Assembly: GCF_000165485.1 (NCBI RefSeq)
Contig: NC_014623.1
Span: 8,264,893 to 8,328,892, forward strand
DNA: 64,000 nucleotides
Direction: 5' to 3'
Origin: Stigmatella aurantiaca DW4/3-1
GTDB lineage: Bacteria > Myxococcota > Myxococcia > Myxococcales > Myxococcaceae
Shown: in pieces, positions 42,030 to 49,634 of the stretch
Position numbering within the stretch: the first letter of the stretch is position 1
How the letters are laid out: every line of letters starts with the position of its first letter
Translations under genes and position numbers: made by a program
The notes under the pieces: generated by a model
The model's input: only the letters and a program-made list of their open reading frames with translations
Databases searched by the model: none
What the model was told of the DNA's origin: nothing

Positions 42030-42980
42030 ATGCCCCTCGTCCTCGCCACCCCCGCCCAGAAGACCGAACGCGATGCCCTCACCTACCCCGCCTGGGGCCC
42101 CCCGCTCACCCCGGCGGGGTATGCCGCGCGCGAGCACCGGCTCCGGGCCCACCCCTGGGCCCGCGCCGAGATGCGGACGTGGCTGCTGTGCGACGAGCAG
42201 GGAAGCGTGCTCTCCTCCTGTGAGACGTTCCGCACCCGCAGCGTCCTGCGCGCGGGGGATGGGACGCTGACCGATGGAGACAGCTTCGCGATCGCCAGCG
42301 TCTTCACCGAGGAGCGGCTGCGGGGACGGGGCCATGCCACGCGGATGATGGACCTGCTCCTGCCGGAGCTTCAGCGCGCCCCGGATGCCCACGCCGCCCT
42401 CCTCTTCTCCGATGTGGGCCCGCAGCTCTACCGCCGCTCGGGCTACCGCGAGCTGTCCGCCTGGAATTGGGTCCTCTCGCCCCAACCCGGTGAGCCTGGG
42501 GAGCACGTGGACCGGCTGCTCGGGGAGACGGACCTCGACACGGCGCTCTCTCGCGCGTGCCCACCCGAGCGGCCCTTCTTTCTCTGGCCCACCGCCGCGC
42601 AAGCCGACTGGCACCTCGAGCGCGAGCGCATCTATGCCGAACAGCTCGGCCGTCCCCGCCCAGAGGCCTGCGGCGCCACGGTGGGCCCCTCCACCGCGCT
42701 CTGGGCCATGGTGAAGACGGGAGCCCTCGTGCTGCTGTGGCTCGATGCCCGAACGGCGCAGGACGCCGAGGCCCTGCTGGGCGCCGCCCGGCGCGTGGCC
42801 CACCGCGCGGGGCTCTCCCACGTCGAAGTCTGGGAAGAGCCAGACACCGCCCCGCTGCTGGCCAGCATCCCCGGCGCCGTGCGGGAGCCTCGGGACGGCT
42901 CCCTGCCCATGCTGCAACCGCTGCGGCCGGGGCTCCTCCTGTCCGAGTCCCTGCCCATCCCCCGGGTCCTGTGGGTCTGA
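42030..42980 (+). CDS. GNAT-family N-acetyltransferase, LYC1-like
   Basis: 316 residues. The N-terminal GNAT domain has the acetyl-CoA loop in ASVFTEERLRGRGHATRMMD (about residues 90-109; RxxGxA type) and a later LYRRSGYREL (about 133-142). The C-terminal 150 residues form a second domain; the whole layout resembles fungal LYC1-type lysine acetyltransferases and bacterial relatives, but this rests on pattern only. Cytosolic, substrate unknown. It lies between two unrelated small genes. Confidence 0.75.
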   Translation: MPLVLATPAQKTERDALTYPAWGPPLTPAGYAAREHRLRAHPWARAEMRTWLLCDEQGSVLSSCETFRTRSVLRAGDGTLTDGDSFAIASVFTEERLRGRGHATRMMDLLLPELQRAPDAHAALLFSDVGPQLYRRSGYRELSAWNWVLSPQPGEPGEHVDRLLGETDLDTALSRACPPERPFFLWPTAAQADWHLERERIYAEQLGRPRPEACGATVGPSTALWAMVKTGALVLLWLDARTAQDAEALLGAARRVAHRAGLSHVEVWEEPDTAPLLASIPGAVREPRDGSLPMLQPLRPGLLLSESLPIPRVLWV

Positions 42981-43033
42981 GGCGGAAACAGGGGTAGCAT
43001 CCCGCATGGCCTCGACCCTCCGCGGGAGCTGAC

Positions 43034-43327
43034 ATGGAGTGCACCCGCTGTGGCGCCTGCTGCGTCGCGCCCGACATCGCCGCCCTGGACAAGCCCCTGG
43101 GGATGCGCTGCCCGCACCTCTCCGAGGAGAACCTCTGCACGGTGTACGACCGGAGGCCCGAGGTGTGCCGGAGCTACCAGCCCGATGAGGTGTGCCGCCT
43201 CATCGAGGCGCCCACCTTGGACGAGCGTGTCCAGAAGTACCTGGACCTCTTCGAACTGGGCCCAGAAGCCGCCGCCCTCCGGCAGAGCGGCTGCGCCTCC
43301 ATGCGCCGGGCCCGCGGCTCCCTGTAG
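43034..43327 (+). CDS. YkgJ-family cysteine cluster protein
   Basis: 97 residues. The CTRCGACC cluster opens the protein (residues 3-10), followed by CPHLSEENLCTVYDRRPEVCRSY (about 26-48), the standard YkgJ (zinc- or iron-chelating) pattern with a further Cys near residue 54 and another near 87. Metal binding is expected; the function is unknown. Eleven bases separate it from the hydrolase gene, so they are probably an operon. Confidence 0.88.
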   Translation: MECTRCGACCVAPDIAALDKPLGMRCPHLSEENLCTVYDRRPEVCRSYQPDEVCRLIEAPTLDERVQKYLDLFELGPEAAALRQSGCASMRRARGSL

Positions 43328-43338
43328 ATTGCCGGCCC

Positions 43339-44325
43339 GTGCGATTCCAGCCCACCGAAGCCTTCGCCCCCGCCTCCCGACTGGCCTCCCCTCACGCGCA
43401 GACCATCTATGCGTCGCTGGTGCGGCCCACCCGTGCCCCACCGCTGCGCCGGGAGCGCCACGAGCTGTCCGATGGGGACTTCGTCGATCTCGATACCTTG
43501 CACGGGCGTGAGGGGGCCCCGCACGTGATGGTGCTCCACGGCCTGGAAGGCTCGTCCGGGTCGGGCTACGTCACCGCGATCCTCCGGGGCGCCGCCGAGC
43601 GCGGCTGGGGCGCGACCGCCCTCAACTTCCGCTCGTGCAGCGGCGAGCCCAACCGCCTGGCCCGCTCGTATCACTCGGGGGAGATCGGCGATGCGCTCGA
43701 GGTGATGAAGCTGCTGCGCCAGCGGTTCCCGGGCCCGCTGTACGCGGTGGGCTTCTCCCTGGGCGCCAACGTGCTCTGCCGGCTGCTGGAGGAAACGGGC
43801 GACGCCGCGCCGGTGGAGGCCGCGGCGGCCGTCAGCGCCCCCTTTGCCCTGGATGCCTGCTGCCGGAAGATCGACGGCCCGGGCCCTTTCCAGCGCCTCT
43901 ACCGGGAGCGGTTCCTGCGCACGCTCAAGCAGAAGGCCCGCGCGAAGCTCCGGCGCTTTCCGGGAGCCTTTGATCGCCAGGCCATGGAGGCCGCGCACTC
44001 CATCCGCGCCTTCGATGATGCCGTCACCGCCCCCTTGCACGGCTTTCGGGACGCGGCGCACTACTACGCGGAGGCCTCGTCAGGGCCCCGGCTCCACGCC
44101 ATCCAGCGGCCCACGCTCCTGCTGAGCGCCAGCGACGATCCGATGCTCGAAGCCCCCGTCATTCCTCCCGGCGCCGCGAGCAACCCGCTGCTGAGCCCCG
44201 TGCTGACAGAGCAGGGAGGCCATGTGGGCTTCGTGTCCGGCCACTGGCGCGCACCGCGCTTCTGGGGCGAGGCCCAGGTGCTGGCGTTCCTCGATGCCTT
44301 CGCCCCGGCCGCTCACCCGAAGTAG
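43339..44325 (+). CDS. Alpha/beta hydrolase of the YheT/ABHD type
   Basis: 328 residues from GTG 43339. Opening FQPTEAFAPASRLASPHAQTIYASL is typical of the YheT family. The fold shows the oxyanion HGLEGSSGSGY (about residues 61-71), the nucleophile elbow GFSLGAN (Ser about 139), the acid in SASDDPM (about 268), and the His in GGHVGF (about 298). Members are lipases or esterases with unknown natural substrates. It follows the YkgJ-like gene, and its 3' end overlaps the convergent next gene by 13 bases. Confidence 0.9.
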   Translation: MRFQPTEAFAPASRLASPHAQTIYASLVRPTRAPPLRRERHELSDGDFVDLDTLHGREGAPHVMVLHGLEGSSGSGYVTAILRGAAERGWGATALNFRSCSGEPNRLARSYHSGEIGDALEVMKLLRQRFPGPLYAVGFSLGANVLCRLLEETGDAAPVEAAAAVSAPFALDACCRKIDGPGPFQRLYRERFLRTLKQKARAKLRRFPGAFDRQAMEAAHSIRAFDDAVTAPLHGFRDAAHYYAEASSGPRLHAIQRPTLLLSASDDPMLEAPVIPPGAASNPLLSPVLTEQGGHVGFVSGHWRAPRFWGEAQVLAFLDAFAPAAHPK

Positions 44326-44942
44326 AGGATGAGCCCCAGCTTGGCGGAGGGCGTGGCGTAGAGAAACCGGCCTCCCTGAGCCTCCAGCGCGCTGAGCTTG
44401 GCGAGGAAGAGATCTCCCAGGGACTCCAGGTTGGGCACGTCGAGCTGCACCCAGCTCATGCCCCCCCGGACGAAGAACGTGTACCGCCGCGGCTCGCCGA
44501 GCTCGAAGCCCAGGTGCACGCTGGCGTAGGAGTACCCCACGCGATCCATCGCGGGTCCTGGAATCTGCGAGCTGTCCAACAGACGCCGGGTCAGCGCATG
44601 GGCGTTCCCAGAGAACGCATGCCCCGCCTCGAAGGTGACCGAAGGCGAGTACCCCGTCCGCAGCGGCAACAGCGTTACCGCCAGGCGGCCGCCCAACCGC
44701 AGCCCATTGTGGGCGCCTCCAAGCTGCAACCGCATGTACTGCGAAGGCCAGAACACCGCGGACCAGCCCAGGGTCTCTGGCAGGTTCGCGTCGAGCAGGA
44801 GCCCAAAGGGCGCCAGCCGCTCGGGATCTTGAATCCTCCGCCGGAGCTCACTTCCAAACGCCTGAGCGCGACTCTCCAATGAATGCGCTCTCGGAGACAG
44901 GAGCCCAAGCCCCATCGCGAGAAGCGCGCACAGCCCCCTCAT
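44313..44942 (-). CDS. Secreted protein of unknown function, barrel-like
   Basis: 209 residues from ATG 44942, which gives a signal peptide (MRGLCALLAMGLGLLSPRAHS); the frame is open further upstream into a repeat tract. The body alternates as beta strands (RLQLGGAHNGLRLGGRLAVTL; YASVHLGFELGEPRRYTFFVRGG) and it ends in LGLILYFG, consistent with an outer-membrane barrel. No family is named. It is convergent with the hydrolase gene, overlapping it by 13 bases. Confidence 0.7.
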   Translation of the reverse strand: MRGLCALLAMGLGLLSPRAHSLESRAQAFGSELRRRIQDPERLAPFGLLLDANLPETLGWSAVFWPSQYMRLQLGGAHNGLRLGGRLAVTLLPLRTGYSPSVTFEAGHAFSGNAHALTRRLLDSSQIPGPAMDRVGYSYASVHLGFELGEPRRYTFFVRGGMSWVQLDVPNLESLGDLFLAKLSALEAQGGRFLYATPSAKLGLILYFG

Positions 44943-45009
44943 GCTCGCCCTCCCCTCCGTACGTGAGAACAGCCGGTCCCAGCGAGCGTGCTTCCTCGCC
45001 AGGCACCGG

Positions 45010-45370
45010 CTCTCCGTCCCCATCCCTCACCACGCCCCCGAGCCGTCTCTACCCAACCCCGCTTGCAAGGCGTCCCCGCCGTTCCATCCCGCCCGTCCAT
45101 CCCCCCGACGCCATCTTCCCCCCGTCCCGCGACTGCCACTCCCCCCGACCGACCCCACTCCCCCCACCCACCCCTGCCCCGACCCTCCCGCCCTATCCTG
45201 CGCACTGCCCCATCCCGCCCAACCCCGTCCTGCGGTCCCAACCCCGTCCCGCCCGTACTGCCCGCCCTGCCCCGTCCCGCCCGTCCTGCCCCGTCCCGCC
45301 CTGCCCCGTCCTGCTGACCGCCCCGCCCTGCCCCGTCCCGCCCGTCCTGCCCGACCGCCCCGTGCTGCCC
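45010..45370. repeat. C-rich imperfect repeat tract (G-rich on the minus strand)
   Basis: About 360 bases of almost pure C with G and T, built from variants of CCCCGTCCCGCC and CCGTCCTG. A 19-mer, CCCCGTCCCGCCCGTCCTG, occurs at 45270-45288 and again at 45331-45349, and shorter versions abut between them. On the minus strand runs of three or four G recur, so G-quadruplexes are possible. Several frames are open through it on both strands, but they show repeat composition and not codon bias. Confidence 0.75.
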
Positions 45371-45471
45371 ACGCTTGGGTCCATAGCATTCGGCGTGCCG
45401 AGGCCCCCGAGACGCCCTTCTCCAGTGATTTCGTCGAGTTACCTCCCGCCACCCGCGGAAAGGGAGGGGCC

Positions 45472-45534
45472 ATGAATCCAGGCTCCAGAAAAATCTCCCG
45501 TGCCTCCATCCCTGCCTGGAAAAAAGAGGGTTAG
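45472..45534 (+). CDS. Possible 20-residue upstream frame
   Basis: ATG with a strong ribosome site (GGGAGGGG, 2 bases upstream) encodes MNPGSRKISRASIPAWKKEG and stops 9 bases before the next gene. It is basic, has no signal and resembles no known leader. It may affect translation of the downstream gene or be chance. Confidence 0.25.
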   Translation: MNPGSRKISRASIPAWKKEG

Positions 45535-45543
45535 AACGAGACC

Positions 45544-46017
45544 ATGTCCCCCCTCCCTCCATGTGGGCTTTATCGCACCCGCCAAGCCCTCGGCTCCCAC
45601 ATCTCTGAAGGGCGTCTGGTCTACTTCCACAACCACGGAGACCCAGGGCCTGGGCTCTACCTGCCCAGCGGTTGGAGCCAGAACCGGGCCCACTGGCACA
45701 CGCGGGGGACGACGCTCCCCACCCCAGACTGGGCCGAGCACCTCGAGCCCCTGCCGGACGAGGGCTTCTACCGGGTCCGCGAGCCCTTCTTCTGTTGTGA
45801 GAAGCGCTGCCAGAACTTCGAGGAGGAGCAGCTCGTGCAGCTCGGTTACAACGGCGCGGCCGAGCCCATCCTCTTCGTGCCCGAGTGGGGCGCCGCGGGC
45901 CTGACTTTTCCCACCACGGGGACCCTCGTGGAGCGGGCGCGCCTGGACCGGCTCACCGCCCTCAAGGTCCACCCGAGCGAGGAGGAGCGCGCCAGCGGCA
46001 CCGGCCCCCTCCATTAG
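45544..46017 (+). CDS. Hypothetical soluble protein with a Cys cluster
   Basis: 157 residues from ATG 45544. No signal peptide and no TM segment. Notable are an aromatic/His-rich middle (GRLVYFHNHGDPGPGLYL; AHWHTRG) and CCEKRC near residue 84, which could bind a metal. GC use at third positions is that of a real gene. No family is recognised. It is convergent with the anti-sigma gene (27 bases between stops). Confidence 0.65.
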   Translation: MSPLPPCGLYRTRQALGSHISEGRLVYFHNHGDPGPGLYLPSGWSQNRAHWHTRGTTLPTPDWAEHLEPLPDEGFYRVREPFFCCEKRCQNFEEEQLVQLGYNGAAEPILFVPEWGAAGLTFPTTGTLVERARLDRLTALKVHPSEEERASGTGPLH

Positions 46018-46044
46018 AGAGAGAGGGACAGACCTGCCTCGGAC

Positions 46045-46785
46045 CTACTTGGCCGGGGTCAACGTCACCTGCGTCTCGCCCAGCAACTGGCCCCGCTCAT
46101 CCGTGAAGCGAGCCCGGACCTCCAGGGGCTGGGAGAGCCAACCGCCTTGCACCGGCGTGCTGTAGGCCAGGGGCACATCCACTCCCGGCGGCACCGGCAC
46201 CGGCTCGCCCTCTTGCGGGAAGAACTGAAGCCGCTCGCCCGAGGGCGCCCGGCTGTCCACCGCCAACCGGGCCTGCTCCGGGGCCGTATAGCTGAACTGC
46301 ACCGCCGCCCCTTCGGGGCACGCCAGCACGCCTCCCGGCGAGGCCTCGCCCGCCACCTTGCCATCGGGGGCGACGCAGAAGGCCCGCATCCCGAACGCCT
46401 TGCCCGGAGAGCCCTTGCGCGCCTGCCACTCCTCGGGGCCCGTCTCCTCTTGGCCCTTCGGAAGCACCACCACCGCCACCGCCGCCGCGGCGGCCATGGG
46501 CAGCGCCACCTTCCACCAGGTCCAGAACCCCGCGCGCTCCGGGGCCGCGGCCAGCGCCGAGCCCTTCACCCGCTCCAGGAGTTGCGCCTCCAGCAGCCGC
46601 TCGCGGCCCTGGGGCAGCACCCGTTTCTCCAGGACGGACTCCACCCGCGAAAGCCGCTCATAGGCCGTGCCACACGAGACGCATGCCTTCGCATGCGCGC
46701 GCAACCGCGCGTGTCTCTCCGCCGCCAGCTCCCCCAGGAACAGTGCCTGAAGCGCCGTCTTCGCCTCCCCGTTCTCGCACGTCAT
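46045..46785 (-). CDS. Zinc-finger (zf-HC2) anti-sigma factor, single TM
   Basis: 246 residues from ATG 46785, chosen because it overlaps the sigma-gene stop by 4 bases. The N-terminal cytosolic part has the HxxxCxxC zinc motif in LRAHAKACVSCGTAYERL (about residues 28-45), which clamps ECF sigma factors. One TM helix (VALPMAAAAAVAVVVLP, about 92-108) is followed by an exported C-terminal domain ending in a beta-rich sensor-like part (WLSQPLEVRARFTDERGQ). It probably holds the cognate sigma factor at the membrane. Confidence 0.88.
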   Translation of the reverse strand: MTCENGEAKTALQALFLGELAAERHARLRAHAKACVSCGTAYERLSRVESVLEKRVLPQGRERLLEAQLLERVKGSALAAAPERAGFWTWWKVALPMAAAAAVAVVVLPKGQEETGPEEWQARKGSPGKAFGMRAFCVAPDGKVAGEASPGGVLACPEGAAVQFSYTAPEQARLAVDSRAPSGERLQFFPQEGEPVPVPPGVDVPLAYSTPVQGGWLSQPLEVRARFTDERGQLLGETQVTLTPAK

Positions 46786-47438
46786 CCGTCGCCCCTTCTC
46801 TTCAAGAAGCCCCAGCCTTTCGCCTGGATCCCTTGCAGGTACCCACGCTCCTGCAAAAACTCGAGCAGCCGTTGCTTGAGCCCCTTCTCCCGCCTTCTCA
46901 CCTGAATGCGCGTCAGGCCGACCCGCTCCGCGGCGGTCTCTTGCGCCAAGCCCTCCGAAAACCGCAGCTCGAACAGCGCCCGCTCCTGCTCGGAGAGCCC
47001 CTCCTTGAAGTCCTTCAGCAGCCCCTCCACCTCGCGGTCTTCCAACTGCTGCTCCAGGTTCCCCGCGGTGTCCTCGGCGCCCGACTCCCAATCGAGCGCG
47101 CTGTCCTCATGCATGGGCCCCAGCCCCACCACCACCTCCCGCGAGCGCATCTCCTCGAGCACCACGTTGCGCGCGATGCCCATGAGGAACTGTCCATAAG
47201 GACGCACTCCGTCGTAAGCCAGCCGGGTCCTGGGTTCAAAGGCTCGGGCAAACGTCTCCAACACCGTGTTCTCCACCTCAAGGGCACTTCGCAGGTGGGA
47301 GAATCCCCGCCCACGGAAGGCGGCTCCTCGAAGCATCCGGGCCAGCCACTCCGCATGCGCACGGAATACCTCCCCGAGCACGTCCGGTGCGCCCTCCCGG
47401 AAGCGCCGCAATCGCTCCTGGTCCCACTCCCACGCCAT
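46782..47438 (-). CDS. ECF-type RNA polymerase sigma factor
   Basis: 218 residues from ATG 47438 (a GTG 9 bases upstream, 47447, is also possible). Sigma-2 region: ALEVENTVLETFARAFEPRTRLA, then FLMGIARNVVLEEMRSREVV (about residues 83-103). Sigma-4 helix-turn-helix: LSEQERALFELRFSEGLAQETAAERVGLTRIQVRRREKGL (split here for reading; about 150-190). Extra residues between regions 2 and 4 and a basic tail (KGWGFLKRRGDG) are present. It is the partner of the anti-sigma gene and divergent from the caspase-like gene, which it may control. Confidence 0.92.
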   Translation of the reverse strand: MAWEWDQERLRRFREGAPDVLGEVFRAHAEWLARMLRGAAFRGRGFSHLRSALEVENTVLETFARAFEPRTRLAYDGVRPYGQFLMGIARNVVLEEMRSREVVVGLGPMHEDSALDWESGAEDTAGNLEQQLEDREVEGLLKDFKEGLSEQERALFELRFSEGLAQETAAERVGLTRIQVRRREKGLKQRLLEFLQERGYLQGIQAKGWGFLKRRGDG

Positions 47439-47580
47439 TCCCGCCACATACAGCGGCGTTCACCTGCCGTCATCTCTCCTTGTCAGAAGCCGGCCCGGCT
47501 GGATCGTTTACCCTCCACCATGGCACTCTGGGGCCCTGAATCCTGCCGTGGGGGGCGGCCGGCATCCCCACCTATGCGCC
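47439..47580. promoter_or_regulatory. Divergent control region, sigma factor and caspase-like operon
   Basis: About 140 bases. It contains a 13-base palindrome AGCCGG-C-CCGGCT (47488-47500) close to its middle, a candidate operator shared by both genes. No ECF-type -35/-10 pair could be fixed at a sensible distance from either start. Confidence 0.35.
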
Positions 47581-48867
47581 ATGCACTTGCCCTATCGCCT
47601 CCTCGCGTCCCGCTGCACCTTGCTGCTGCTGGGATGGGGTTTGGCCTTCCCACTCTCCGCCCAGGCTGAACTCCCCCAGAGGACCGCCTACGCCCTCATC
47701 ATCGCCAACAACGCCAGCTTGGACCCGAAGCAGGCGGACTTGCGGTACGCGGACGATGACGGGGCGCGCTACTACGAACTCTTTGCCCCCCAGGCCCAGG
47801 AGACCTTGCTGCTGAGCGTCCTGGACGCGGAGACGCAGGAGCGCCACCCGGGGCTGGCGGCACGGGCTCGGCCCCCCACCCGGGCCGCCTTGCTGGAGGC
47901 CCTGCGGCAACTCAATCGCCGCATGGCCGCCGACAAGGCCGCCGGACTCACGCCGGTGCTCTACTTCATCTTCACCGGCCACGGGCAGCGGGGGGCCGCC
48001 GGGGAGGGCTCGGTGACGCTGCTGGACGGCCTGTTCACCCGCGCGGACCTCTATAAGCAGGTCATCGCCCCCACCGTCCCCAACGTGGGCTTTCTCCACC
48101 TCATCGTGGATGCGTGCGACTCATACTTCTTCGTCAACTCGCGGGGGGCGCTGCCAGTAGGGCCAGCCCTGGGCGCCACGGTGACCCAGCACCTGGCCTC
48201 GCGCGAGCTGGAGCGCTTCCCCCAGGTGGGGGTGGTGCTGTCCACCTCCAAGGCCCAGGAAAGCCACGAGTGGAGCGCCATCTCCGCGGGCGTCTTCAGC
48301 CACCAGGTGCGCTCGGCCCTGGCGGGCGCCGCGGACGTGAACGCCGATGGGCGCGTGGAGTACTCGGAGCTGATGGCCTTCATCGCCTCCGCCAGCCAGG
48401 GCGTGGAGGACGTGCGGGGCCGGCTGGACATCTTCGCGCGGCCGCCCCCGCTGGACCGCAGCGCCCCCCTGAGCGATCTCGCCCAGAAGTCGGGCCTGGG
48501 GTACCTCCTGATACCGGAGGGGCCGGGCGGCAGGATGTGGGTTGAGGACACACGAGGGGTCCGCCTGGCCGAGTTCCACAAGGAGCGCGAGCGGGCACTG
48601 GTGCTCGGCCTTCCCGCGGGCCGGGGCTACTACCTGCGCACCCCGGGACAGGAGGCCCGCTTCACCGTGCAGCGGGGGCGCCAGGTGGTGGACGCGGGGA
48701 CCCTCAGCTGGACGGCCCTGTCGGTCGCCAGCCGCGGCGCCCTGGAAGATGCCTTCCGGGACCACCTCTTCAGCGTGGCCTTCGGTCCCCGCTTCTACAG
48801 CGGCTATGTGGCGAGCGCCGGGATGGCGCCCGTTCCCCTCTACCCTGGCCCCGACCTCTCCCCATGA
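47581..48867 (+). CDS. Secreted caspase-like (peptidase C14) protein with an EF-hand-like loop
   Basis: 428 residues from ATG 47581, with a signal peptide (about residues 1-28). The caspase-type dyad is seen: His in YFIFTGHGQRG (about 128-138) and Cys in LIVDACDSYFF (about 172-182). A later stretch, DVNADGRVEYSEL (about 252-264), matches a 12-residue EF-hand loop, so calcium activation is possible. About 160 residues follow with no recognised domain (beta-rich). An upstream ATG at 47574 is out of frame. It is the first gene of an operon with overlapping downstream genes. Confidence 0.87.
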   Translation: MHLPYRLLASRCTLLLLGWGLAFPLSAQAELPQRTAYALIIANNASLDPKQADLRYADDDGARYYELFAPQAQETLLLSVLDAETQERHPGLAARARPPTRAALLEALRQLNRRMAADKAAGLTPVLYFIFTGHGQRGAAGEGSVTLLDGLFTRADLYKQVIAPTVPNVGFLHLIVDACDSYFFVNSRGALPVGPALGATVTQHLASRELERFPQVGVVLSTSKAQESHEWSAISAGVFSHQVRSALAGAADVNADGRVEYSELMAFIASASQGVEDVRGRLDIFARPPPLDRSAPLSDLAQKSGLGYLLIPEGPGGRMWVEDTRGVRLAEFHKERERALVLGLPAGRGYYLRTPGQEARFTVQRGRQVVDAGTLSWTALSVASRGALEDAFRDHLFSVAFGPRFYSGYVASAGMAPVPLYPGPDLSP

Positions 48868-49634
48868 CGGCCCTCTCGCTCGCGCTGTTGCTGACCCTGG
48901 GCAACCACCCCTCGACGATGCCCTGCCAGGGTGAACGCCTGGCGCTCGTTCCCTTCGACACCCTGGCCGTGGAGGGGGCCGATGCCCGGCGCACGGAGGA
49001 CGCGATTCGGCGCGCGATGGCCCGCACACCGAACATGTGCCTGGAGCCGCGCCAGCAAACGGTGGAGGAGTTTCAGGCCCAGGGAGGACACCTGAGCCCG
49101 TGCCTGGACGCGGCCTGCCGCACCGCCCAGGTGAAGACCTTTGGCGCGCAGTGGCTGGTGCGAGGGCGGGTGATCGGGCTCGGCGGCGAGCGCACGGTGA
49201 CGTTGGTGCTCGTGGGGGCCGATGGCCAGGAGCACCGCGGGGGCTTCACGCTTCCCGAGGAGGAGGCGAGCACCGAGCGTGTCGCGGCGCAGGCCTTCTC
49301 CTCCCTGTGGGAGGGGCGGCTCCCGGTGCAGCCCTCTCCGCCGCGCGTGGAGAAGCAGCAGCGGCGGCAGCGGACTTGGCCCAAGGTGGTCATGGGCGCG
49401 GGGGCCGCGGCGCTCGCGGCAGGCGTGGGCTTTGGCCTGGCGGCGCGCTCCACGGAGAACCGTCTCTCCGAGGGCAACGGAGGCTGCACGGGCGAGGGCG
49501 AGGCCTTGCAAGACTGCTTCGCGCAGGGGCTGCGCAAGGGCAAGAAACAGAGCCGCCTGGCCAACGGCCTGCTGGGAGCGGGGGCGCTGCTGGGGGCTGG
49601 AGGCGCCGTCTTCTTCGTCTGGGAGCTGCCATGA
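48864..49634 (+). CDS. Membrane protein of unknown function in the caspase operon
   Basis: 256 residues, start overlapping the caspase stop (ATGA). A signal-like N-terminus (MTALSLALLLTLGNHPSTM) is followed by a domain with LALVPFDTLAVEGADARRTEDAIRRAM (alpha/beta, resembling the TolB-like or 'GGDEF-free' N-terminal domains of some lipoproteins, not firmly). Two Cys pairs are present (CLDAACR; GCTGEGEALQDC). Two hydrophobic segments near the C-terminus (VVMGAGAAALAAGVGFGLAA; LLGAGALLGAGGAVFFVW) form a hairpin anchor. It may present or sense the caspase-like protein. Confidence 0.7.
   Translation: MTALSLALLLTLGNHPSTMPCQGERLALVPFDTLAVEGADARRTEDAIRRAMARTPNMCLEPRQQTVEEFQAQGGHLSPCLDAACRTAQVKTFGAQWLVRGRVIGLGGERTVTLVLVGADGQEHRGGFTLPEEEASTERVAAQAFSSLWEGRLPVQPSPPRVEKQQRRQRTWPKVVMGAGAAALAAGVGFGLAARSTENRLSEGNGGCTGEGEALQDCFAQGLRKGKKQSRLANGLLGAGALLGAGGAVFFVWELP

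Noticed and set aside
44879-45562. Several overlapping frames in the C-rich tract
   Set aside because: All read repeats of Pro, Arg and Gly on both strands with no codon bias; they are products of composition.
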